Under the pieces are notes generated by a model. The model was not told the origin of the DNA, did not search any database, and saw only the letters and a program-made list of their open reading frames with translations. Both the position numbers and the translations under genes were made by a program. Shown here one piece after another: positions 1 through 5,173 of a stretch of 5,822 bases of DNA. Source of the stretch: JACCYI01 sp036389195 (GTDB lineage Bacteria > Actinomycetota > Thermoleophilia > Solirubrobacterales > Solirubrobacteraceae); assembly GCA_036389195.1 (NCBI GenBank), contig DASVQH010000209.1, positions 1-5,822 on the forward strand, given 5' to 3'. Positions within the stretch are counted from its first letter, which is position 1, and each line of letters opens with the position of its first letter.

Positions 1-1014
1 ACGGCCCTTGCGGTCGGGGCGGTCGACGGTGATCTGGCGGTCGAAGCGACCGGGGCGCAGCAGGGCGGGATCGAGGATGTCGGGCCGGTTGGTGGCCGCG
101 ATCATGATGATGTTGTCCTTGGCCTCGAAGCCGTCCATCTCCACGAGGAGCTGGTTGAGCGTCTGCTCGCGCTCGTCGTGGCCGCCGCCCATGCCGGCGC
201 CGCGGTGGCGGCCGACGGCGTCGATCTCGTCCATGAAGATGATGCAGGGCGAGTTCTGCTTGGCCTGCTCGAAGAGGTCACGCACGCGCGAGGCGCCCAC
301 GCCGACGAACATCTCGACGAAGTCCGAGCCGGAGATGGAGAAGAACGGCACGCCGGCCTCGCCCGCGACGGCGCGCGCCAGCAGCGTCTTGCCGGTGCCG
401 GGAGGCCCGTAGAGCAGGACGCCCTTGGGGATCCGCGCGCCGAGGGCCTGGAACTTCTTGGGGTTCTCGAGGAACTCCTTGATCTCGTGGAGCTCCTCGA
501 CGGCCTCGTCGACGCCCGCGACGTCGCGGAAGGTGATCTTGGGCGAGTCGACGCTCAGCCGCTTGGCGCGCGACTTGCCGAACGACATGACCTTCGAGCC
601 GCCGCCCTGGACCTGGTTCATCAGGAAGATCCAGAAGCCGATGAAGATGAGGAACGGCAGGACGTAGGTGAGCAGCGAGAGGATCACGCTCGAGCGCGCG
701 GGGCGCACGTCGAAGTCCTGGATCTTGTCGTCGGCCTTGGCCCGCTGCAGCTTCTGGACCAGGATCGCGCCGTAGTCGGAGGGGTAGCCCACCTGGTACT
801 TGTTCTTCTGCGCGCGGTCGAGCGTGACCTCGACGGTGTAGTCCTTCGTGCGCAGCGAGACGTCGCGGACCTCGCCGTTCTCGACCTGCTGCAGGAACGC
901 GCCGAAGGAGGCCTTGTCGGCCTGGTTCGAGCTGTCGATCAGCTTGGAGGCGAAGAACGCCAGCACGATCACGATCAGGATCGGGAAGGCGGCGCTCTTG
1001 AAGAAGCGGCTCAT
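1..1014 (-). CDS. ftsH: ATP-dependent zinc metalloprotease FtsH, N-terminal 338 residues (3' end outside window)
   Basis: FtsH is a membrane-anchored hexameric AAA+ protease that unfolds and degrades membrane and regulatory proteins. The visible part starts at ATG (1014) and reads MSRFFKSAAF. It has a first membrane helix at about residues 9-23, an extracytoplasmic segment, and a second helix at about 109-132. The AAA+ module follows: Walker A GPPGTGKT (203-210), pore motif MFVGVGASR (235-243), Walker B IIFMDEIDA (258-266), and the second region of homology with TNRPDILDPALLRPGRFDR (308-326). The reading frame is open to base 1. The HExxH zinc site and the rest of the protease domain therefore lie outside the window. 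It is the last visible gene of the minus-strand run, 63 bases after hpt. A weak Shine-Dalgarno (AGG, 8 bases before ATG) supports the start. The 63-base gap shows no convincing terminator or promoter, so co-transcription with hpt is likely. Confidence 0.97.
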   Translation of the reverse strand, partial: MSRFFKSAAFPILIVIVLAFFASKLIDSSNQADKASFGAFLQQVENGEVRDVSLRTKDYTVEVTLDRAQKNKYQVGYPSDYGAILVQKLQRAKADDKIQDFDVRPARSSVILSLLTYVLPFLIFIGFWIFLMNQVQGGGSKVMSFGKSRAKRLSVDSPKITFRDVAGVDEAVEELHEIKEFLENPKKFQALGARIPKGVLLYGPPGTGKTLLARAVAGEAGVPFFSISGSDFVEMFVGVGASRVRDLFEQAKQNSPCIIFMDEIDAVGRHRGAGMGGGHDEREQTLNQLLVEMDGFEAKDNIIMIAATNRPDILDPALLRPGRFDRQITVDRPDRKGR

Positions 1015-1077
1015 GAGTCGACCTAGGCTACCACGGGGATTTCGCCCTACACCGGGCTTAAACGCCAGCTCAACGCG

Positions 1078-1626
1078 CTAGTTGACGCGTTGTTCGTCCA
1101 ACGCAGCTACATAGGGCAAGTTGCGGAAGCGCTCCGCGTGGTCGAGCCCGTAGCCGATCGCGAACCGGTTGGGGATCTCGAAGCCGACGTAGCGGGCCGG
1201 CAGGTCGACCTGGCGGCGGTCCGGCTTGGTCAGCAGCGCGCAGACCTCCAGCGACTTCGGGCCGCGGGCCTTCAGGTTGCGCAGGAGGTAGTTGAGCGTG
1301 AGACCGGAGTCCACGATGTCCTCCACGATCAGCACGTCGCGGCCCTCGATCGGGGCGTCGAGGTCCTTGAGGATGCGGACGACCCCGGAGGAGTCCGTCG
1401 ACGAGCCGTAGGACGCGACCGCCATGAAGTCGACCTCGCAGGGGACGTCGATCGCGCGCATCAGGTCGGAGAGGAAGAACACCGCGCCCTTCAGGACGCA
1501 GACCAGCAGCAGCGGGTCGGAGTCCGCGTAGTCGCGCGAGATCTCGGCGCCGAGCTCGCGGACGCGGTGCTGGAGGTCGTCCGCCTGGACGAGGATCTCG
1601 GCTATGTCGGGGTGTCGTGCCGGCAG
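1078..1626 (-). CDS. hpt: Hypoxanthine phosphoribosyltransferase, probable CTG start
   Basis: This cytoplasmic purine-salvage enzyme joins hypoxanthine (or guanine) to PRPP to give IMP (or GMP). Counting from CTG at 1626 the protein has 182 residues, normal for the family. Visible motifs are the pyrophosphate loop LKG (45-47), the mobile loop SYGSSTDSSG (72-81), the PRPP motif VLIVEDIVDSGLT (98-110), the base-contacting Lys in LLTKP (K134), the stacking aromatic in YVGFEIPN (F149) and GYGLDHAERFRNLPYV near the end (D162). Family similarity (HPDIAEILV, compare HDIEKVLIS in B. subtilis HprT) begins about five codons after this CTG. No ATG, GTG or TTG is in frame near there; the nearest upstream is GTG at 1701, which would add 25 residues without obvious family counterpart and overlap tilS by 100 bases. 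The chosen start overlaps tilS by 25 bases. The gene identity is certain; the start is not. Confidence 0.95.
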   Translation of the reverse strand: MPARHPDIAEILVQADDLQHRVRELGAEISRDYADSDPLLLVCVLKGAVFFLSDLMRAIDVPCEVDFMAVASYGSSTDSSGVVRILKDLDAPIEGRDVLIVEDIVDSGLTLNYLLRNLKARGPKSLEVCALLTKPDRRQVDLPARYVGFEIPNRFAIGYGLDHAERFRNLPYVAALDEQRVN

Positions 1627-2882
1627 AAGCGCAACCCTACGCGGTCGCGCGTCGCGGGCGTGACCCGGCAGCGCTCGGCGGTCGCGACCCCGGGGACCCA
1701 CACGATCTCGTCGCCGGACAGGACGACGGGGACGCCGGCGCGGCGGGCGCGCGGGACGCGGCGGTCGGCGAACAGGTCGGCCAGCGAGCGCGAGCGCCCG
1801 CTCATGCCGAGCGGGCGCATCCGGTCGCCCGCGCGCCACGCGCGGACGTCGAGGGCGGGGGACAGCGCGCCGGCGTCGAGGGTGCCGTCGGCGACCGGTA
1901 GCGACGGATCGCGGGCGGCGGTCAGCTCGCCGCCGGCGAACGCCACGCGGCCCGGGACGGGCAGGCGCGCGGGGGCCGGCGCGAGCGCGGGGGCGACCTG
2001 CGCGAACCGCAGCCGCCCGTACTCGACGTGCGCACGCAGGCCGCCGCCGAGGTCGAGCGCGGCGCTGCCGCCGGCGGGCGCGAGGGCGAGGATCTCGTCG
2101 GCCCGGCGGCCGATCGGGGGAGCCTGGGGGCCGGCGAGGCGCTGGATCGCGAGGCGCCGCAGCGCCGGGGGCAGGGCGGCCAGGGCGGCGACGTCGCCGT
2201 CCGCCCGGGTCAGCGCCGCGTCGACCGCGGCGTCGAGCACCTCGGCCTCGTCGCGCAGGAGGGCCAGGGTGGCCAGCACGTTGGCCTCCGCGGCCGGGTG
2301 GACCGCGCGCAGGCCCTCGAGCAGCCCGTGACGGATCCGGTTGCGAGCGAAGGTCGGGTCCGCGTTCGTCGGGTCCTCGCACCACGGCAGGCCGCGCGCG
2401 CGGACGTGGGCCGCGGTCTCCTCGCGCGAGACCCCGAGCAGCGGGCGCACCACCCGCCCCTCGCGCGCCCGCATCCCCAGCAGCGCGCGGCGCCCGGGCG
2501 ACGCCGCCAGCCGGTAGAGCACGGTCTCGACCTGGTCGGTCGCCGTGTGGCCGGTCGCGACCGGGATCCCGGAGGCCGCGGCGGCGGCGTAGCGGACCTC
2601 GCGCGCCCACGCCTGCACGTTGCCCGACGGCGGGCCGGCGCGCCGGACCTCCAGGGGAACGCCGAGGCGCTCGCACAGCTCGCCGCACAGCGCCTCGTCG
2701 CGCTCGGCGGTCGCCCGCAGCCCGTAGTTGACGTGCAGCGCCCGCACCGCGCCGCGCCCCGCCAGCCGCACCGCGAGGTCGAGCAGGCAGACGGAGTCGC
2801 GCCCGCCCGAGAGCAGCACCAGCACCGGCTCGTCGGGCGGCAGCAGCCCCGTGGCGCGGACGCGGGCCTCGACGGGTCTCAT
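1602..2882 (-). CDS. tilS: tRNA(Ile)-lysidine synthetase TilS
   Basis: TilS attaches lysine to C34 of the CAU-anticodon tRNA-Ile using ATP. This switches the tRNA from Met to Ile decoding and is normally essential. The protein has 426 residues. The N-terminal PP-loop domain has LVLLSGGRDSVCLLDL (21-36, the SGGxDS ATP loop), HVNYGLR (50-56), GHTATDQVETVLYRL (111-125) and RNRIRHGLL (180-188). The C-terminal TilS domain has WRAGDRMRPLGMSG (349-362), followed by SLADLFADRRVPRARR and DEIVWVPGVA (391-400). ATG at 2882 is chosen because it overlaps the cyclase stop as ATGA and leaves a normal N-terminus before the ATP loop. A GAGGA directly abuts the ATG, too close for ideal initiation, so translational coupling is likely. 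The usual HxxDDQ motif reads HTATDQ here. The frame stays open upstream through the cyclase gene only because GC-rich DNA has few stops. Confidence 0.96.
   Translation of the reverse strand: MRPVEARVRATGLLPPDEPVLVLLSGGRDSVCLLDLAVRLAGRGAVRALHVNYGLRATAERDEALCGELCERLGVPLEVRRAGPPSGNVQAWAREVRYAAAAASGIPVATGHTATDQVETVLYRLAASPGRRALLGMRAREGRVVRPLLGVSREETAAHVRARGLPWCEDPTNADPTFARNRIRHGLLEGLRAVHPAAEANVLATLALLRDEAEVLDAAVDAALTRADGDVAALAALPPALRRLAIQRLAGPQAPPIGRRADEILALAPAGGSAALDLGGGLRAHVEYGRLRFAQVAPALAPAPARLPVPGRVAFAGGELTAARDPSLPVADGTLDAGALSPALDVRAWRAGDRMRPLGMSGRSRSLADLFADRRVPRARRAGVPVVLSGDEIVWVPGVATAERCRVTPATRDRVGLRFCRHDTPT
1635..1638 (-). promoter_or_regulatory. Candidate Shine-Dalgarno for hpt
   Basis: On the minus strand AGGG lies inside the tilS 3' end, 8 bases before the CTG at 1626. 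That is a normal spacing. It is the main local support for CTG as the hpt start. A four-base match is weak on its own in GC-rich DNA. Confidence 0.4.
2879..2882 (-). promoter_or_regulatory. ATGA stop/start overlap coupling cyclase to tilS
   Basis: The cyclase TGA (2881-2879) shares bases with the tilS ATG (2882-2880). Overlaps of this kind usually mean that ribosomes finishing the first gene reinitiate on the second. TilS synthesis would then depend on translation of the cyclase. The overlap is seen directly; the coupling is inferred. Confidence 0.8.
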
Positions 2883-4051
2883 TCCTCGTCGAGCCCCGCC
2901 AGGAACAGCTCGGTCGGCCCCGAGAACCCCTTCAGCTTGACCTCGCCGACCCGCTCGAAGCGCAGGTGCCGGCCCGCCGCCTCGACCACCGGCCGCGTCA
3001 CCAGCACCTCGCCGCCGGCGGCGCGGGCGCCGACGCGCGCCGCGAGGTTGACCTCGCGCCCGTAGTAGTCGCCGTCGCGGTAGAGCACCGAGCCGTGGTG
3101 CAGCCCGATGCGGGGCAGCGGCCGCTCGGCCTGCAGCTGCTGGAAGCCGACCGCCCAGTCGCACAGCGCCGACGGGTCCGAGCCGACCACCATCACCTCG
3201 TCGCCGATCGTCTTGATGACCCGGGCGTCGTCGGGCAGCGTGATCTCGACCGCCTCCTGGAAGCGCTCGACCAGGTCGACGGCCTCCTCCTCCCCCGCCT
3301 CCTCGGTCAGCCGCGTGTAGCCGGCGAGGTCGACGAAGGCGATGGCGACCCGCAGGCGCCCAAGGTCGAGATCGCCGCTGTCGGTCTCCAGATGGCCGAC
3401 CACGTCCTGCTCCACGAAGTGCTGCAGGAACGCCTGGTGGAGGTGGTCCATGATCGGCGACGCGAGCGGCAGCAGCTCGCGAGCCAGGTCCTCCATCTCC
3501 TCGGCCATCTGCAGCCCCGGGACGCCGTCGCGGATCAGCGGCTCGTGGACGTAGAGGTGGAAGAGCTTGACCTCCGCGTCGGCGATCGCCGCCAGCGCCT
3601 GGCCGTAGACGCGGATGAGCTGCAGGAACGCCACCAGCGGGAAGCCGGCCGCGAGCACCGCGGCGACGTAGCGCAGGAGCTGGAGGTCGTCCTCGGTGAG
3701 GTGCTCCAGGGCGTTGACGGGGAAGCCCAGCGACATCCAGATCCGCTCGATCAGGGCGGGCTCCAGGCCCGAGCGCTCGGCCGCCTCCTCGATCGTCAGC
3801 GCCGCCTCCGGCGCGGGGAAGAGCTCCTCCATGTAGCCGTAGGCCAGCCGGCCGCTGCGCGACGCCTCGCGGATCTCCTCGAGCGAGTGCCCGCGCCGGC
3901 GCAGGCGTGCGACGATGCGCGCGTGGGCGACGGCCGACGGGGTCCAGCTGCCGTCGCGCAGCGGCACGACGCCGTCGCGCACCCAGCGGCGCAGCGTCGA
4001 CGGCGTGACGTCGAGCTGCCGGGCGACCTCTGCGGCGTGGACGGGCGGCAT
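2879..4051 (-). CDS. Class III adenylate cyclase with N-terminal MerR-type HTH
   Basis: This probable cytoplasmic enzyme converts ATP to cAMP; the protein has 390 residues and no membrane segment. Residues 3-75 resemble a MerR helix-turn-helix (AAEVARQLDVTPSTLRRWV, then RLRRRGHSLEEIREA). Residues 84-175 (TIEEAAERSGLEPALIERIW, LTEDDLQLLRYVAAVLAAGF) resemble the adenylate cyclase regulatory domain of mycobacterial Rv1264-type enzymes. Residues 233-390 are the catalytic domain. Visible active-site residues are metal-binding D241 (FVDLAGYT) and D284 (KTIGDEVM), base-contacting K280 and D328 (GDYYG), and transition-state N335 and R339 (VNLAARV). It looks catalytically intact and has the Lys/Asp pair of adenylate rather than guanylate cyclases. 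ATG at 4051 begins exactly at the HTH. No Shine-Dalgarno is seen. It heads the operon with tilS, hpt and ftsH. Whether the HTH still binds DNA is unknown. Confidence 0.93.
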   Translation of the reverse strand: MPPVHAAEVARQLDVTPSTLRRWVRDGVVPLRDGSWTPSAVAHARIVARLRRRGHSLEEIREASRSGRLAYGYMEELFPAPEAALTIEEAAERSGLEPALIERIWMSLGFPVNALEHLTEDDLQLLRYVAAVLAAGFPLVAFLQLIRVYGQALAAIADAEVKLFHLYVHEPLIRDGVPGLQMAEEMEDLARELLPLASPIMDHLHQAFLQHFVEQDVVGHLETDSGDLDLGRLRVAIAFVDLAGYTRLTEEAGEEEAVDLVERFQEAVEITLPDDARVIKTIGDEVMVVGSDPSALCDWAVGFQQLQAERPLPRIGLHHGSVLYRDGDYYGREVNLAARVGARAAGGEVLVTRPVVEAAGRHLRFERVGEVKLKGFSGPTELFLAGLDEE

Positions 4052-4062
4052 CGCGACGCGGG

Positions 4063-4068
4063 ACGCTA
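4063..4068 (-). promoter_or_regulatory. Candidate -10 element for the cyclase operon
   Basis: On the minus strand TAGCGT fits the TAnnnT pattern and lies 11 bases before the cyclase ATG. No Shine-Dalgarno lies between them. This arrangement would give a nearly leaderless transcript, which is common in actinobacteria. No recognisable -35 box is present. This is an inference from pattern and position only. Confidence 0.3.
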
Positions 4069-4075
4069 GTACACG

Positions 4076-4091
4076 GCGGGAGCGCTCCCGC
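4076..4091. repeat. Perfect 16-bp palindrome, candidate operator
   Basis: GCGGGAGCGCTCCCGC is fully self-complementary. It ends 24 bases upstream of the cyclase start and lies just upstream of the candidate -10 at 4063-4068. That is a usual place for a dimeric regulator to bind. The cyclase's own MerR-like HTH is an obvious candidate ligand. GC-rich DNA makes palindromes more frequent, so function is not assured. Confidence 0.5.
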
Positions 4092-4109
4092 GCGGGCGGG
4101 ACCGGGCGA

Positions 4110-4221
4110 CGGCGGGAAATGCCTGCGCAGATCCCGCCGACCCCTTGCGGGCAATGCGGCCCGCTACCTGAGCCGGCGGCGTGCCCGCGGGCCGCCTTGC
4201 GAGGGACCGCGTGGGGCCCTC
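4110..4221. other. Cluster of GC-rich inverted repeats in the 221-base gap
   Basis: The gap 4052-4272 has no gene that I can support. Four hairpins follow one another. The first has an 8-bp stem, CGGCGGGA (4110-4117) with TCCCGCCG (4132-4139), and an inner TGC/GCA pairing. The second is GCGGGC (4147-4152) with GCCCGC (4159-4164) and a six-base loop. The third is GGCGGC (4175-4180) with GCCGCC (4191-4196). The fourth is GAGGG (4201-4205) with CCCTC (4217-4221). None is followed by a T-run on either strand, so none is a classic intrinsic terminator. They could end the upstream SCP2 transcript, form a structured leader for the cyclase mRNA, or bind protein. From 4222 to 4272 I see nothing specific. 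Confidence 0.4.
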
Positions 4222-4272
4222 ACTTCCCGGACTCGATCGTGCCCTGAGGTCTACTCCCGGGGGTCGGCCCTG

Positions 4273-4698
4273 TCAAGCCTTGAGATGCGGGTACTCGCGC
4301 TCGACGAGGTCCCGGTACCGCGCGAACACCGGCTTGGTGATCGGCATCAGGTTCAGCGCGGCCTTCACGTCGCCGCCGGTCTTGATCCGGCGGCGCGCGA
4401 TCGCCATCGCGACGTTCTCCTTGCCCTGGAAGTACTTGTTGGCGGTCTCCGAGGACATGGTCATCTTGACCTTGGGGTCCCAGTCGACGTCGTCGGTCCA
4501 CTCCCAGTAGAGGCAGCCCTCCTCGCCCGCGTGCGCGGCGCGGATGTTGCAGACGAGGTCGAAGTCGGAGAACTCGAAGCGCTGGGGGACGTCGGCGTCG
4601 CGCAGCTTGGGGCCCATCTCGGGGTCGTCGCTCATCATCGCCCAGATCTGGTCCATCACCTCGACGAACTCGTCGGCGGAGCGGAACGCGGTGGCCAT
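4273..4698 (-). CDS. SCP2 sterol-binding-like domain protein
   Basis: The protein has 141 residues and no signal peptide or membrane helix. It resembles single-domain bacterial SCP2 proteins, which have a hydrophobic cavity for lipids or fatty acyl chains. The supporting part is the second half: KVKMTMSSETANKYFQGK (75-92), then NVAMAIARRRIKTGGDVKAA (94-113) and the closing NLMPITKPVFARYRDL. The N-terminal half (ADEFVEVMDQIWAMMSDDPE) is helical, as expected for the family. The ligand cannot be read from sequence. ATG at 4698 is two bases after the stop of the preceding gene (TAGCCATG) and has no good Shine-Dalgarno. Translation probably depends on reinitiation after the upstream coiled-coil gene, so the two products may work together. 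The next minus-strand gene starts 221 bases further on, behind a structured gap, and is probably a separate unit. Confidence 0.82.
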   Translation of the reverse strand: MATAFRSADEFVEVMDQIWAMMSDDPEMGPKLRDADVPQRFEFSDFDLVCNIRAAHAGEEGCLYWEWTDDVDWDPKVKMTMSSETANKYFQGKENVAMAIARRRIKTGGDVKAALNLMPITKPVFARYRDLVEREYPHLKA

Positions 4699-4700
4699 GG

Positions 4701-5141
4701 CTAGGAGCGGCCCGGAGCGGCGGAGTCCGCGGGCTCCTCCGGCTTGGGCTTGGGCCGCGTGGAGCGGCGCGCGGGGGCGCGGGTGCCGGCCGCCTTCGTG
4801 CCCGCCGCCTTTGTCCCGACCGAGGACCGGGCCGCGGCGCGGCGCGGCGCGGGCTTCTTCGCCTCGGCGGCGCTCGCCTCGAGCGCCGCGACGCGCTTGG
4901 CCAGCGCGTCGACCTCGGTGCGCAGCCCGCGCAGGTCCTCGATGACGTTGAGCTCCTCGAGCGACTCGCGCACGCGGGCGGCCATCGCGGTGATGTCGTC
5001 GACGAGCTCCTGCGCGCGGCCGCGCGTGGACGCGGCGCCGCCGGCGGTGGCGGCGAACGCCTGCTCGACCGCGGCGCGGACCGCGTCCGCGGCCCCGCCC
5101 TTGTCCTTCTTGTCGGACTTCTTCTTGTCCTTCTTGGCCAT
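4701..5141 (-). CDS. Phasin-like Lys/Ala-rich coiled-coil protein
   Basis: The protein has 146 residues and I do not recognise a specific gene. Residues 3-14 are a lysine cluster (KKDKKKSDKKDK). Residues 16-62 form a probable amphipathic helix rich in Ala. A coiled coil follows, with regular heptad positions V66, L70, L73, V77, L80, V84 and L87. The tail (95-135) is basic and rich in Ala, Pro and Lys, with a GTKAA repeat at 109-121. Helix plus leucine zipper plus histone-like basic tail recalls PhaF/PhaI-type polyhydroxyalkanoate granule proteins, which coat storage granules and can bind DNA. No polyhydroxyalkanoate synthesis genes are visible, so the assignment is tentative; a general nucleoid or surface-binding protein is equally possible. 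The gene is first in a pair with the SCP2 protein. ATG at 5141 has no Shine-Dalgarno. Confidence 0.8.
   Translation of the reverse strand: MAKKDKKKSDKKDKGGAADAVRAAVEQAFAATAGGAASTRGRAQELVDDITAMAARVRESLEELNVIEDLRGLRTEVDALAKRVAALEASAAEAKKPAPRRAAARSSVGTKAAGTKAAGTRAPARRSTRPKPKPEEPADSAAPGRS
4773..4817 (-). repeat. Three 15-base in-frame tandem units
   Basis: The units at 4817-4803 and 4802-4788 each encode GTKAA, and the diverged unit at 4787-4773 encodes GTRAP. They lie in the basic tail of the coiled-coil protein. Such in-frame repeats typically arise by slippage and lengthen a Lys/Ala tail without breaking the frame. Confidence 0.7.
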
Positions 5142-5173
5142 GGGCGGCCGAAGTGTAGTTCCATGCCCTCCTC
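5142..5173. promoter_or_regulatory. 32-base divergent intergenic region, candidate bidirectional promoter
   Basis: Only 32 bases separate the minus-strand ATG (5141) from the plus-strand GTG (5174). The segment contains the only AT-rich stretch nearby, AAGTGTAGTT (5151-5160). On the minus strand it gives TACACT (5157-5152), a four-of-six match to TATAAT lying 10 bases before the ATG. Neither gene has a Shine-Dalgarno. One or both transcripts may be leaderless, with promoter parts extending into the opposite gene. This is inferred from spacing and composition. Confidence 0.4.

Noticed and set aside
178..1026. A 282-codon plus-strand open frame opposite ftsH
   Set aside because: It is the antisense shadow of ftsH. 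Its composition is Asp/Glu/Arg/Leu-rich with no recognisable domain, while the minus strand encodes an unmistakable FtsH.
1627..2688. Extension of the hpt frame upstream to a 536-codon protein
   Set aside because: The extra part is Arg/Pro-rich shadow of tilS with no domain. The frame is open only because stops are rare in GC-rich DNA, and Hpt is normally about 180 residues.
2966..4069. A 367-codon plus-strand open frame opposite the cyclase
   Set aside because: It is a shadow of the cyclase, whose catalytic and HTH motifs are clear on the minus strand.
4110..4139. Calling the strongest intergenic hairpin an intrinsic terminator
   Set aside because: No T-run follows the stem on either strand, so it is listed only as an inverted repeat of unknown role.
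2883..4154. Extension of the tilS frame upstream to an 850-codon protein
   Set aside because: The added region is an out-of-frame reading of the cyclase gene. The ATGA overlap and family length place the tilS start at 2882.
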